Assembly (NCBI GenBank): GCA_030248225.1
Contig: JASANE010028048.1
Coordinates: 1 to 64,000 of the forward strand
Origin: Trileptium ribeirensis
Lineage: Eukaryota > Nematoda > Enoplea > Enoplida > Thoracostomopsidae
Direction: 5' to 3'
Length of the DNA: 64,000 bases
Shown here: positions 36,293-49,051 of the stretch, piece by piece
Numbering within the stretch: position 1 is the stretch's first letter
Layout: every line of letters begins with the position of its first letter
The notes under the pieces: model-generated
Databases searched by the model: none
The model's input: the letters and a program-made list of their open reading frames with translations, nothing else
What the model was told of the DNA's origin: nothing
Made by a program: the position numbers and the translations under genes

Positions 36293-37655
36293 TTGAAACG
36301 GAGGAAGCGAAGCGGGCGGACTTTCTACTGAGGGCGCTAGGTGAAAAATCGTGAAAATTTCTTCTTGTGTATGTTTATTTCATTCATAACGCATCTACAG
36401 ATGAATGAATTTTTGTAAATTTTTTATTCGATAGCAAATGTGACGAGAGTGTGCCCTTTAGTTGAACGTGAACGGCTCAGACCCCATTTTCGCGGTCAAA
36501 TGGCAAAAAAACAGATTTTAGGAGCTTTTTTGCGAAATCTGGCCATACATATACCTACCAGTCTTTCGCAGCCCATATCTCGCGACACAGGGAAAAATAA
36601 TACCACCACATAAGAATTATCATATCGAGATCTACAACTTTGCCTACTGCGAATTTTCTGTGGGGTCACGTCCTGGGCCGCTGTGGGCCCGAATATGGTT
36701 CTTCGACACTGCCAAAAATAGGGATTTTTCAGATTTCGCAGTTTATTGCTTGTTTTTACCTTACAATGAGTGCCTACTAGGTTATCAAGCACGCTGGATA
36801 CGATGGTTTTGCTTAGAGTCCAAATTCACTATACCTTTTCATGGGGTTTCAAAGGTTTTACGGTCGACGAACCTGATTTCCAAAATGTGTTTTAATTTGT
36901 GTGATTATGTAATGCGTGCAGGGCATCAAGAATAGTCTATATATATATAAGGTATTTTTAAAGCTGAAAACAATGATTTAGTTATATTGAATCGAGCACG
37001 AGTATTCTATGCCTTTTCAGACAGTTTCATTAGGGTTTAGGGTCGATGAACCCGTTTACAGAAAATAGTATGTCTTCAGTAGCTTGGTTACGTATTGCGT
37101 ACAGGTCATTAAGAATTTTCTTTATAGCTATTCCGCCAAGCGAATAAGATCGTTTAGTTATATTGAGTCGAGCACGAGTATCTTATGCCTTTTCAGACAT
37201 TTTCATTGGGTTTAGGGTCGATGAACCCAGTTTTCAGAAAATAGCATGTCTTCAGTAGTTTGGTAAATGGCATCGGAAATAGATATGTATAGGTTTTTGT
37301 ATGCTAAATACAATATGTTGGTTATCCGGAGTTCACCGTGCATACTTCATGCCTTTTCAATAAGTTTAGGGCCAATAAACAAGATTTCCACAATGTAGTA
37401 GTCTGTCTTCAGTTATTTTGTTATGTAATGAGTACAGGTTATCAAAAATTGTAAATATAGGTTTGCCAATAGACTGAATATGGTGGCTTGGTTATCTAGA
37501 GACCAGAACAAACACTTGGTGCGTTGTCAGTTGTTTTCGATGGATTCAAGGATCAGGAGGTTTTAGTGTGGTGTACCAAACACAGCCTATTAAAGAAAAT
37601 AACTTAAATATGAAATCACGCTTGCTCCATTTCACCCTCAATTGCGAGTTACTAC
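36293..37655 (-). repeat. GAAACGGAGCGAGC family, copy 4 (inverted, full length)
   Basis: It starts TTGAAACGGAGGAAGCGAAG on the plus strand and ends CTTGCTCCATTTCACCCTCA then TTGCGAGTTACT. It is about 1.36 kb in the opposite orientation to copy 3. Internally it carries three tandem ~130-140-bp units with 'ttcagacattttcattgggtt', 'ggtcgatgaaccc' and 'gtcttcagtag'. Non-coding, located in a CARMIL intron. Confidence 0.72.
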
Positions 37656-37811
37656 ATTCATGTATTATAGGCGAAACAAGAAAAGCTAATAAATAGTAAT
37701 AAAAATGCTATTTCGTTGAAAATTATAGCTTTTGCAGAAACAACAAAAAGGACCAGCTTATTGATAACGGCAAATGATCGAGATATAAATGAAAAAATAA
37801 CTTTATACTCA

Positions 37812-38178
37812 ACGGATATTATACCGCAAGGGAGGGTGTAACCGAGCGAGGGTGTAACAGAACGAGCGCGGTTTCGTTTTTAAATTATTTTGTTTAATCA
37901 CTTATAACATTCTGTATTTGATGTATACAACATGACCAGAATTGACAAAGACACGTAAAACCTGCTTTTAGCATTTTGACCCGAAAGATAGGGTGGGAAC
38001 TGTTCGCATTACTAAAAGTCAGATCGTCATCACTTTTGCTATCGAACAAAAAAAATTTGTCGAAATACGTCCACCCGAAAATGAGTTATGACAGCGACAG
38101 ACAAAAAAAAAGAAATTTTCAATATTTTCCGCCTAGCGCCCTCTGTGGAAACTCTGCTAGCTCCGTTTCAATTCTTGA
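37812..38178 (+). repeat. GAAACGGAGCGAGC family, copy 5 (short internal deletion)
   Basis: It begins GCAAGGGAGGGTGTAACCGA (diverged) and GCGCGGTTTC, and ends GTGGAAACTCTGCTAGCTCC then GTTTCAATTC. It retains 'gagttatgacagcgacagac'. About 365 bp, so most of the interior seen in copies 3 and 4 is missing. Confidence 0.68.
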
Positions 38179-38914
38179 CTTCTCTGCAAACATCTACACG
38201 CAAGATTTCAAATTCATTAAATTAACAACCTGCTGCACCATGTCACCCAATATGTTATATGTACAGCCCTGTAGCACAAGCAAAATACCTGATATAACCA
38301 GGAAACAAGCATCCAAGTGCTTTTTAATTGGAATTCAAATACGATCAACTATTTTCAAACGTAACACAATTCGATGAAACGTTTATACGAATGTGACTTG
38401 GTCTGTATATAATTTTTGATAAAAGGCTTGATTTTAATGTCCATGAGTTTATGCTTTCTATTTTTCTATTTCTATTGCTAAAACATTGTATTACAACCTG
38501 AGAATATTTTTACGAGTTAAAATATCTGAAAATATGGCAATATTTATCATTTATAGAACAAAAGTTGTCTCCACACGAAAGTGAATATGGGGACCCCCAA
38601 ACTCTCCTACTATTGGGAAGGCTGATAAAAAACTAGTATGAGCTCATCAATTTTTTGATTTCCCACACAACACTTCATTAATCACGCCGGGTAGTATCAG
38701 ATCAGAATGTAATCAAATAAATTTACAGTTTATGCATGTCTTGCATCTTTGGCTGGCGGATTGGTTGTTAGGCGTCAAGAATGTGTGTCTACAGGTCCTA
38801 GATGTTACTTTGTGCACTGATCTAAGTAAAAATAAAAATTTTTTAACCCGCACACAACGAACAGAATTTATCTTAGTACTACCATCTACCATCTTAGAAC
38901 AACAGCAAACCAAC

Positions 38915-38992
38915 CTTTTCAGTGCACACACCCGTATCCGACAAGTCTAGCTCTTGAAGTTTAGAGCATTGGGAAATAAATGTGAACAGTTC
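38915..38992 (-). CDS. CARMIL: CARMIL-like LRR protein, exon 5 of those found
   Basis: A 78-nt exon (26 codons), phase 0 at both ends, between TTATTTAG and GTTGGT. It encodes ELFTFISQCSKLQELDLSDT followed by GVCTEK. It matches the CARMIL segment that precedes the CGALL unit (family pattern MYNFLAQ...IVHLDLSNTECSLDM), with equal length and no gaps. The donor GTTGGT is weak, but the frame ends at a stop soon after, and the phase-0 join to 35858-36045 restores the LRR spacing exactly. Confidence 0.9.
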
Positions 38993-40600
38993 CTAAATAA
39001 AACAAATAGCAATTAAACATCTAACCGTTTACCGCCAAATATGATAACGTTGTCAAATTATCTACGTTTTCAAGTTCAATATTGTATTTTGCAAAGAAAT
39101 TTTTCAAATTCTATGCAGAAAAATCTATTCTCACCGTGTAATGTTTTAAAGTGTATGTTTTTTAGCTTCTATGTATAGTTTATACCTAATAACAAAGGCA
39201 ATCATCAACAAGGTTAAATGGTCTCAGAGCACTAAGCCTGACACTACCCAAATTCTAACCAAGTTGAACCCGAAATACCTGGATGCTGATTTCTTCAAGT
39301 TACACGGGGAAGGAACAATGATGCCATGCTAGCATATTTATACGTGTTATAATCCCATATTGTAGTGTTATCAAACCTACATTTGGCGCATCTTTAACGG
39401 TTGCTACATTGTCTACCTGGTTGATAAACATTTACTGTTTTATCGCACAGAGACGGCGCTGCTGCAACAACGGAAGGTACCACCTGTCATGAGGTACGTC
39501 TACATAATAGATTTTTGACCATGCTTGAATGGAAGTGGCATCTGAGAAAGGCATAAACCGCACGAACTGTTTTTGCATCAAATTTCAAATTTGATGGTTC
39601 TCCCCGGGAGGATAACACTCTGCGGTGAATTTGAATCATGGCGTTGAAAATGACTTAGGCATACCACTTGTATCCTAGCGGCTGTATGGAACCATCATCT
39701 CTGGTGGCGCTCGTGGAAAAAGAATACCCCAAATGTGACTTGAGCTACAAATTTTATTACCGCAGGGAAGCTCGTACCATTGGTCAACTAACAGTTTAGA
39801 GTCTGAAGCTGCCTGTTGAAGCAGCCACAAAGATAAGTCATCCACGGTCAAGTAGTATGGGGAAGAGTAAACTGCTACCATGCGCGTCCCTAGGTGGCGA
39901 ATTTGAGAGGGCAGTACAGGACAACTGTGAATAAGGTAAATTAAAACCACAGTTCACTAAACAAGCTGCCCCGGACCAAATCTCACTAGCCTACCCGACT
40001 ACCGGGCAGGATGGTGGTTCTAGCTTGTGCACTTCTTGAAATTTTGTATGTCCAACTATTACCACCCCCTGCGTCTATAAAATACCTTTACTATTTTCTG
40101 AAATATATGAGCGTGAATAACAATAAAAATAGAGATACGCCATCCGAGGGTGCCGCGGATGTGCCTGAGGGTGGTTAATCGTCAACATCGCCCCGTTCAA
40201 GGTTTTCACGACGGGGCCCTCCAATGGGTTATCGGCTCCAGATACAACCACAACAGCAACAAGAATGATGGCAACTTTAATGATGCCCACAATGACGGTT
40301 AAAGCTGTTCACGGTACACACAGGCCCTCCTGGGGCAGCCCTGATGCCCTGCAACGCGTGGAGGATCAACGAAACTCAGATTCCTACACGGGCATCAGCA
40401 ACAATATGAGGACATCTATTTGGCTGGCCAGGCTAATGCTAGACATTTGGCCACTCCGGTGGCCACAAACCAACCTTCAGCACTCGAAGCTGGGGATTCA
40501 GGAGTTGATAAATATATAGGTTGAATAGAATTAGGCGACCAGTTGTGGTACTCAGGAGTTGATAAATGTATAGGTTGAATAGAATTAGGGGACCAATTGT
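38993..40600. other. CARMIL intron; possible 5' remains of the LINE
   Basis: No exon was recognised. From about 39450 the base composition rises and patches such as the plus-strand frame 40265-40519 may be relics of the LINE's 5' region or first ORF, but no zinc-knuckle motif is readable. A 54-bp direct duplication (CAGGAGTTGATAAAT(A/G)TATAG...) occupies 40499-40606. Confidence 0.4.
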
Positions 40601-40619
40601 GGTACTAATTCAGGAACCC

Positions 40620-41160
40620 TATTGCTTTGGAGGAATTCCGGTGGCCTGGGTGGAAAGAAAGGCCAGTTGATTTCCAGTATGAGTTTACTACCAGTGAGGG
40701 AGGCTATTTTATTTCCTCAGATATGCATACTGTTGTTATAGGTCACCTATGTTGGAGGTACTGTGTTGTTAAGAGTGAATGGAATATGCGAGTATGTATT
40801 GAGGATCTAAACATTGCATCATGGTATATACCACGCGATGCTAATGAAGGAGTTATAACTAGAGACCTTAAAGATTTGGTGAACTATATTAGTCAAAAAA
40901 CGCTGAAGTTATCTTAAATTGTAATGTTAATGCTCACCATCCTCTATGGGGAAGTAGTCATACTTACAAGAGAGGTGAAGATTTAGCTGCCTTTTTGATT
41001 ACCACAAATCTTGAAATAGCGTCCCCAGCTTTGTTGCACGATTGAAGATGAGAGGTGATTGATGTTACTCTTGCTAGTGGAATTACAGCAGGTTATATTG
41101 TTGCTTGGAGACTACTTGAGTTATTCGAATTCGTGAGAGCAGATGAATTCTGGTGCTTTA
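40620..41160 (+). pseudogene. LINE endonuclease (EEP) domain relic
   Basis: Frame-shifted pieces read IASWYIPRDANEGVITRDLK, then after a shift NVNAHHPLWGSSHTYKRGED and LAAFLITTNLEIAS, then EVIDVTLASGI. The pattern (D/N)xNAHHxxWGS..RGExLxxF...NL and ExIDxTL is the well-known C-terminal half of LINE APE-type endonucleases. Several in-frame stops make it non-functional. Confidence 0.85.
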
Positions 41161-42867
41161 TTACTAGGAGTATAGTATTAAAGTTGGTTTCGCTATTGGA
41201 CGGAGGTAAATAATGCTATCCTAGGGGCTCATATGCCAGAAACGCTGATATCGCTCGATGATACGGACCATGGCTGTATCAGTTAAAAACTAAGTGTTTT
41301 TGCAGCCATCTAAAGACTTCTGCCATAAAAAGGTGTTGACAAGGAAGATAAATAATCAATGGTGGAGTCTTATAATTAGTGTTACGAAGAGTGAAGGTCT
41401 GTAATCCTATAAACAAACGATACTGCTCGTCGATTTTGGTACTGATACGGACTAGTACTAGGTTTTACAACCAAGAACGTACCTACAAAAGTATGACTGC
41501 TATTGCAAATAAGAAATGTTGGAGGAATTTTTGTGCAATCCTTTTGTCCGCTGCTGACAATTCTCGCCTGCAGAAAGTTCTGCAAGTGCGACCGCAAGTG
41601 TAGTTGGGCAGAGTTTAGGAAAGTGGAAAGGGTATCACCGAAGATGATATGCAGACGTTGATGAAGATGACCGCAGTGCATCTTCCGTTGTCTACTTCAG
41701 TTCTTATTCCTAGTCAGTATGGAACTAGAGCCATGAGGGTTAACAACAGGGAAGACTTAGAAGATATTACTAGAATCTTGGCGACATGCCAAGTGTATGA
41801 ATTCGAAGAAATGAGAAACTGTAACGTTAACATACAGTGGAACAACTCATTAAAAATATATTCCTGTTACGAAACAAAGATGTAACTCACCAAAAATATT
41901 TATTAATCTGCTGTTCAATAAGGCATAGATGCAGCAAAACTGATAGTCAGATACCCTACGAGGGTTAATTCTACCTCAGAACTGCTTACGAATCGTGAAC
42001 AACATATGTATGTAATCTATGTATCCGCATCACACTCGTCCCTTTCGCACCACTCGCCTTGTCTCACCCATTGATATAACTACCTCTACACGAAGAGATA
42101 CGTTTAAATACAGTGAAGATTTGAAATCAGCACCCACGAAAACCCATAAGAACTTATTTTGACCCACAAATCTATTAATATATCGTTAGAATGGTAATAT
42201 CACAGATGACTATACATGGCGTCGTACCCAAAATTGGCCTCAAATACTAATTGACCCAGGATTCCTACATTAAATCTGTTGACACCTTACATGTAGCCCC
42301 GAGTAGCTCTATCCACACACCAAATTTAGTTCGAATCACTTATGTGGTTACATAGCTACACCTCGACAAAATCTGACCATTTGCTAAAGTCCCCCATGCT
42401 CCATAGGAACCATACCAAAACAATTTATATACCCACAAAAAAGTTTCCTAGCACACATATTTCGATATCAAAATGATTCAAATCGGCTCAAGGGTTGCGG
42501 AGTTATAAGCAAAAATGCCCTAAAAATGGTTCATTTTAGCCATGTACTTTTGGGTACCCCCTTGGACCCATGTGGTGAGACCTGGGTGTGTCGAATCTAA
42601 ATAAAACCTCCAAAAAGAACATCTAGAGTATTGTAGCTTTCATAGCCTCACACGTCCAAGCTGAGATAACGAAGTCCTGTTTACGGAGAAAAAATAAACG
42701 GACGCCCATCTATTTCACCATAGTGCGGTCTAGTGAAAATTCCTTTATTCCGAAGCTACCGCTTCTATATCTCCGAATTCAACTAATATGCTGAGTATGA
42801 ATAGAATTACATGGGTCGTCAGTAGCTACAGCAGCTATAGAGCACCAGATTCGATGATGTCTAACCA

Positions 42868-43620
42868 ATGTTGTTGAAATTGAGCCTACATGGCATTGAA
42901 TACACATTAGCGCGTATATTTAGGGCATGCTTGTGTTTGAGGTATATCCCCAATGCTTGGAAGATTTCGAGAATGGTCTGCATACCCAAACCAGGTACGA
43001 CGAACTACATAGATTCTAACGCCTTTCGACCGATATGCCTTTCTTCATTTATGTTGAAGACACTACAGAAGATTATTAATAACTACATTAAGAGGGAGCT
43101 ATTGAGGGTAAGACCGCTGCATCCAGGGAAGCATGCGTACAGGTGCGGTAGAAGTACCATCTCGGCTTTACACTCTAAAATTAAATGGATTGAACAGCAA
43201 ATGATCAAGGGGAAATACGTGATTGGATTCTTCTCGGATATTTCCCGGGGCTTTTGATAATAATAAACCTGAATATATACTTGGAGTATAAGACAGATTT
43301 GACGTTCCAGGGTGCTTGAGGCGGTGGTTGCATAACATATTAAGGAGCAGAATTGTGTTCACAAGTTTGGGCGCAACCACAGATACTGTCAGCACAACTA
43401 GAGGCTTTCCACACGGGTGCGTCTTTTCACTACTGTGGTGGATGACCTCGTAGTATTTGATGAGAAGAGAACTAAGCGCATTGCCTACTTTGATGACAAG
43501 TACTTCTCTGTTACTCCGGTACTTTGGCGGCAGCTTGCAGGAACATGTAGAGAGCTGTTGATACCACGGTATCTTGGTGTCATAAGAGAGGGCTCCCGAC
43601 CAGTCTGAGCAAAAGCAAAT
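42868..43620 (+). pseudogene. LINE reverse transcriptase domain relic
   Basis: The longest open piece (42868-43257) carries the RT 0-2 motifs: IPNAWKISRMVCIPKPGT, AFRPICLSSFMLKTLQKIIN, HAYRCGRSTISAL and DISRGFD. After frameshifts there is RGFPHG and a catalytic-box remnant AYFDDK (about 43480-43500), where (Y/F)xDD is expected. Order and spacing match non-LTR RT. It is broken by at least three frameshifts between 43260 and 43620. Confidence 0.9.
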
Positions 43621-44039
43621 TGATGATTTTTACTCGGAAGATCTATATTTTTACTCGGAGACTATGAGGACATTAGATTAGATGGGACTGCTCTGATTTC
43701 AAATGAACATGTTAAGTACTTGGAACTTAACTTGGACTTGAAACTTACTTGGAATCATCGTATAGAAGAAGCCTCCCCCAAGGCTATCAAACTGCATTTT
43801 GCTAAAAAATGAGCGGTTGGTAGTAGTTAGAGTTTGAGGCCTAAATTTGTGCATTTCCTATATAACACGATCATTATACCTTCATGGTTATATGGCTGTG
43901 CTATTTGGTGGCGTTGGGCAAAATTGGTTAACTACAGGCGTAGGCTAATGAGAGTACATTGCATGGCATGCAGAATGATCACTGGAGTAATGTGCTCCAC
44001 GCTCTGTTGCAGGGTACTTAAGCAGTTATGGCATATTGC

Positions 44040-44960
44040 CCATTGGGCTGGTTATTTATAGATTAGCAACTGAAAACTATTATTTGCTTGATCAATAGGT
44101 TAACATGTCCTACAACACTGGCTGCAAGACCGTGGCGGCAGTATTAGTCCCACGACGAATATGTCACCTAACAGGATTGTCAAGAGATCTATACAGATTA
44201 CGTGATTCCATGTTGGTCAAAATGGCACCCAGGAGCAAGGTGAGGATAACATTGAGTGCTATGCAGATGGCTCACTTATCAAGAAGTGATACTAAGATAT
44301 CGGGGCATGAGTGTACATCAGCAATGGCGTTCGATTTGAGATTACACTAGGTAGTATGGCAAGTATGTTCAATGCTGAGATAATTGCGATCAAACGTTTT
44401 GTGGAGAGTTTGATACATCTGAACACCATGGAAAAAAGACTAGAATATGCAGTGATTGTCAAGCTGCTTCGAAAGTTCTTAATACTTATGTGATTACTTC
44501 AACGATTGCTCTGGAGTGTATAGAATGTTTAAACAGGTTAGGTGCCGAAAACAAGGTGTCCCTTCAGTTGCGTTAGGGGTGATTGTTGAAAACCAGTTGA
44601 CTGAATAATTGGAGAAAGACGCTAGATGGGTTGTGTAAGGCACGGAACCTTTTGTTGCTGTTACAACTGCAACGATAGAACGTGCTCTTGGGCAACTGTT
44701 GAGGACAGAACATTGGGGCAGGTAGATAATGGGAGAAGGTTGTCGACAAACCCGAATATTCTTCCCATGTTTGAATTACAATAACAGTTGATACCTTTGA
44801 AAAATTAGCAAAGATCAACGTCGGGTTGCTATTCATGCGATCTCAATACACACCTTAGAGTAATGAGGCGGAGAGACAATGACATGTGCGTGGGGAAAAA
44901 GCAGAGACTAGAGCATTTTCTATTTAGATGTAAGCAATGGCAAGAAGTGAGAGGTGGGTT
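44040..44960 (+). pseudogene. LINE RNase H and C-terminal finger relic
   Basis: A CYADGSLIKK piece (about 44255-44290) followed by a frame containing FEITLGSMASMFNAEIIAIK resembles the D-G-S and xAE motifs of RNase H. Near 44870-44960 the frame ETMTCAWGKSRD/RDNDMCVGKKQRLEHFLF then CKQWQ looks like the CxxC...H...C segment found at the end of R1/Jockey-type proteins. It is diverged and interrupted. Confidence 0.7.
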
Positions 44961-45115
44961 TCTTGGGAAATAATAGATCGGAGGTGGACGAGATTCCACA
45001 TATTCAGATGCATAGGCTATTGGGTTCATTCTTAACAGTAGGAGGTTATCTCTGGGTTAAAATCAATGTGGAGGGGGTAGCAACGGGTCAACATATAGGC
45101 GACCTGTGTAGCAAT

Positions 45116-46220
45116 ATGTCCCCCTAGTCTCACGAATTATCTATCTATATAAGGCAAAATAACGGCGCTCCTGCAAAACTCATGGGTGTCCGACATGCCG
45201 CGTCAGACAGAGAGGCTGCCGATGCTCACCACGCCCACCAATCTCCAAGTGACCTTGCTATGACGTCAGCTGCTAATCGTCACCGGCTAGACATCATACC
45301 TCATTTTCTAAAAAGAATTAAAGATGCAGCGTAGCCTATCTTGAAAGTATTTTCTGATGATTCATGTCGTGAGTTCACGAACACTGATATTGATCTGCTC
45401 CGTGACAAAATAATCAAACCTACATTTGACAGATGGTAAACAACCCATTTTGATGACCCTGGAATTTTTGCTTGCTGATTAATAAGCACGACCTTATCCC
45501 AACACCGGCTTACAGTTGTCAGCAAATTGTCAATATATATGTATGTTTCGCATAAAAATGTGTTATGTAAATTGTTGGAGTAATTGCCACAATTTAACTA
45601 ACATTGTTACTTAATGCTGCGAAAGTGAGCGAGAAATTCCGTATAGGAATTTCTATTTCCAGTGTAGCTATAAAATCGTGCAACGATATAAATATGTCAA
45701 AATCGGACGCAAATGCCAGATGTGCGCATCACACGAAAATTAAATGCAGTATAGGAAACGCAAATTCAAAAGGCGTTACCATTTGACTCTGCAGACGTAA
45801 TAATGAAATCACAAGGTTAATTTAATTTCCACACCAGCGGCAACATTCTGGGCATGACAAAGATATAAATTACTCAACGCCTACATGCGTGAGGTACGGT
45901 AAAGTTATTATGCCAAGTCATTCACAATCTGTTGAAATTGCACAATTAAAAAATCATTAGACTACCAAAAATTTGCATCATTACCAGTAATTCAGCAAAC
46001 CTTGCAAAATTTAACAAACTTTGTGACAGTGATTTTCTAGGTAGACAGACCAATGATAATGTCTTTAAAGCCTCTCACGATATACAGTTTATTTTATTTA
46101 GTTGTCCATGGTTTGAAATACAAACCTGTTTAGACAATATTTACAATGCTTAATATTCTAGCGAAATTGTGAACCTAAAATGCAAACAAAACAAACCCGA
46201 AGTCAGCAGTAATAACTTAC
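45116..46220. other. CARMIL intron; no feature recognised
   Basis: Both strands were read. The segment 45150-45300 is more GC-rich (GACATGCCGCGTCAGACAG) and may be the 3' end of the LINE or a separate short repeat. The frame at 45604-45786 has no domain resemblance or splice signals. Confidence 0.4.
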
Positions 46221-46408
46221 TGTAACGTCATCTTTAAAGTGGTTTTGACCAAGCCTAAGCGTAGTTAAGGCTCTCAACGTTGGCTCGTGGCGCGATAAGG
46301 CGACAAACATATTATTTACAGATTTAGAATTAAGTGAAGACGATTGTAAGTCGAGCTTGATCAGGCCTTGAGATAAATGTGTGAGCGATGATCCAAAACT
46401 TGACCAAA
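46221..46408 (-). CDS. CARMIL: CARMIL-like LRR protein, exon 4 of those found
   Basis: A 188-nt exon between GTTTTAG and GTAAGT, phase 1 in and phase 0 out. It encodes two consecutive LRR units: LTHLSQGLIKLDLQSSSLNS and LRALTTLRLGQNHFKDDVT. It is collinear with the CARMIL segment [23 protein letters not shown]...TLVHLDLSGNVLRGDDL. It joins exactly to the exon at 38915-38992 downstream (ELFTF) and 48954-49051 upstream (DDNK-V-WSSF). Confidence 0.92.
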
Positions 46409-47205
46409 CTAAAACATTCTGCTAATACAAAGAAGGATACTACACAGCACGAATAAAGCAAGTATTAATCACGTTGTTAAAATTATACGTGTGATTGTCT
46501 TAATTTTGCGTTGTTTTAATGTACCACATCAAGATAAGCTACATTTTATGTATAATAAACTAGTAAACGTAATAAATTAAAAAAAGGGAGCGGAGGAATA
46601 GGCAAAGTATTTTATATCCTATTTATGCATACATGTGTAGCGGTGCAAATGATGCATGGCCGTAAGTAAGCTATTCTTACTGTTATAAAGTTATTTTAAT
46701 AGATTTCTTGAAATCGTTCTTGAAATTCTAGAGGTAAATTCTTAAAAATTGACATTTCGGCAAGGAGGGCCTTCATTGTTCTTAAAATATATGTTGTGAC
46801 GATATAAAAATTGAGCTAATATAAAAGTTTTGCGAAGTAGACCTTAGCTCGACAGTTTTGTTTTCGAAGTCTTACTACTGCTAGTTTTCGTGCATAATAA
46901 ACGTTGGGTGAATTTCATTTTTGCCGTCCTCAACAGGAAGGCAGTAAGCTCTTCTGCACACGGAAGGGTTAGCTTGTGCTCTTCTGCAATCGGAAGGGTT
47001 GATTGAACATTATAGTTATCGGCTTCGGTCGGCTAGTGACAATCAGTAAACGGACTGTCATTTCTCGACTGGTACATCGTTTAAAGAACCCGCACCGACC
47101 CACTTCGCCACACATATATTTATTTCAACTAATAATCCATTTATAACAAGTATCGCGTTTTAGACAATTGATGCCAAATCCACCATACAGCACGATATCT
47201 AGCTA
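46409..47205 (-). other. CARMIL intron; no feature recognised
   Basis: AT-rich, with no coding exon or repeat to the rest of the window recognised. A duplicated GGAAGG(G)TT / CTCTTCTGCA motif occurs near 46940-47000. Confidence 0.4.
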
Positions 47206-47705
47206 AAAATTACAAATTGATTAGTTATATCAACTAATTAGCTAATTAATTAACACACACGAAAAAATCATAGAGGATTAACTAATTATACTATACGGCC
47301 AAGTTCTAAAGCTTCAGAATTGTAATATTCGTGATCAGTGACATAGAAACACCCGTGTGCAATTTTTTTTTCATTTCTGAACACTTTAAAAATTTAAAAA
47401 ATTACCTAATTCATAATTAATTAGCTAACTAACAAAATAATTAGCTTGTTTTTAACATCCTCGAATAGTAATAAACACAAGATTCATAATCAGCACGGCG
47501 AGATGTAGTATACGCAGCAAACTAATAGCTTTACACTAATTATTCATTGAAAAATAAGCATCTTTTGTTTGAAAATACAAAAAAGACTACCTCGCTTAAA
47601 TAATTAATTACTAATCAACTAAAGCTAATTTTGACAAAAACTAGATCTCTTGCACCTGAAGGATATTCGGCACGCTGCAGAAGATATAGTTGAAGATTCT
47701 GCATC
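47206..47705 (+). repeat. Dispersed repeat shared with 21.84-22.33 kb
   Basis: Same orientation and order of blocks as the 21.84-22.33 kb copy (see there), about 500 bp, with frequent AATTAGCTAATTA strings. The 3' boundary is near TGCATCTGACTAG. It lies in a CARMIL intron. Confidence 0.65.
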
Positions 47706-48953
47706 TGACTAGTGGGATTGCTGCATAACAGCGCTGGTTTCTTTAAATTGGAGGTGGTGGCGCAGTAGCCGCCTCTTCCTCCCAGAAAAAATTTGGCCGC
47801 CACCAAAAGTCCCCTCCTTCATTTTCTCGACCCCCCTCCAACTGTCAATTGATTCCGCAATTCGGAGTGGGGTCCCACTAGCAATCCCCACCTGTTCCAC
47901 TCTCGTGTCAATTCATAGCTGGGATCCACAGTTTTAAATCAGCAGCAATTTATTCGTGAAAACATCAGATATGTTAAAAAAAGGTTTTTGTTGGTCTACA
48001 TTTAGTTTCACAACGTCAACTTAAAATGATGAACAAATAATATATAAGAATTGCTAGTTATTGAATCGCAGTAACTTTTCATCGAAGTCAAATGGAGTTG
48101 TTTTGGCTTGAAGGCAGTCCCTAAATACATTATACCGTAGACAATCTGAACCCAATTTAACTGATATGGTTCTGGTTATACATATTATACTATAACAAGA
48201 ATACAGGATCTATAAACTATATCCAGAATTACAAAAAGTGGTCCATAATAAAGATGGTGGTGCACCACAAACTCCAGATGCTTTAACTCCAAATTTCACT
48301 CCTCAAGCCCGAGTTTCCTCTGACAAAATGTCACCAGGGAAATTTCTATGTAGCCAAAGGTTTGCCACCATACTATTAATGTGGGTGCTACACTTTTTAA
48401 TCAGTAGTAATTTCTATGGTTTTGATCGAAAGAGAAAAATCTACCATTGCAAAATTCTGCTATTTCTATTTTCTACGTTATCTCGAACTTCAACGATGTT
48501 ATCCAATTTCTCAACAGCATACTATCGCGATAAGGGTCACATAGAGCAGCAAACTAAATTTAACGAAAAAATTTTACAAGGGTATGAACCGATGAAGCAT
48601 TTGGTACGGTTCAAGAAAGGCACGAAATGGGGTACTATGTGACTGAACCGAAGAGGGGTTTGTAAGTCTAAGAACTAACTGTCAATCACAGTTTTTGCCT
48701 ATCAAAAGCTAAAATAATGTCAATTTTAACTATAGGTGTTTTCATTCAATTTTTAGTTTTAGAATAAAATTTCTGATAATATTGTCATTTTTTGTGTCAA
48801 CTGTGGGGTGCTTTACCGGTGGAATTAAAAGAATTTGCACCATTTTTAGAATCAAAATTCGCACCATCCCCACTTCATGAAATATTGAAAACCAATGACA
48901 CATAAGTGAAAGTCAATATGTCGACCAACACGGTTAGTAAAAGCAATTATAAC
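47706..48953. other. CARMIL intron; unidentified plus-strand frame
   Basis: A plus-strand open frame of 134 codons (48238-48642) is the longest here, but has no domain resemblance and ordinary AT-rich composition. I do not call it a gene. The 47730-47900 patch is unusually GC-rich (CGCCTCTTCCTCCCAG) with no interpretation. Confidence 0.4.
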
Positions 48954-49051
48954 CTTTATTATCATCGAAACAATTTCCAACAAGCGTCACCTCTTCGAGC
49001 GGAATGGCTTGATTCACACATATTGATTGACCAATCAGATACAGGAAATCG
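48954..49051 (-). CDS. CARMIL: CARMIL-like LRR protein, exon 3 of those found
   Basis: A 98-nt exon between GTTTTAG and GTTATA, phase 2 in and phase 1 out. It encodes DFLYLIGQSICVNQAIPLEE then VTLVGNCFDDNK. It matches the CARMIL segment TDFAQKLASALAHN...GLHTINLAGNPLEDRG. Its final G joins TT of the next exon to make Val, so the LRR reading passes without a break into 46221-46408. The donor GTTATA is weak, but phase agreement and the LRR spacing support it. Confidence 0.88.

Larger units (their letters stand above)
40610..45115 (+). mobile_element. Degenerate LINE (EN-RT-RNase H type) in CARMIL intron
   Basis: A plus-strand relic of a non-LTR retrotransposon broken by many stops and frameshifts. 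In order it has an AP-like endonuclease, a reverse transcriptase, an RNase H-like segment and a terminal zinc-finger-like segment (entries below). The presence of an RNase H domain after RT suggests the I/R1/Jockey-type group rather than RTE or L1. It is antisense to the CARMIL gene. No poly-A tail or target duplication could be recognised. It is an inactive copy. Confidence 0.85.

Noticed and set aside
37976..38377. 133-codon plus-strand open frame
   Set aside because: Most of it lies in a dispersed repeat copy whose other copies are not open in this frame.
48238..48642. 134-codon plus-strand open frame
   Set aside because: No recognisable motif, unremarkable composition, antisense inside a CARMIL intron, no splice or promoter context.
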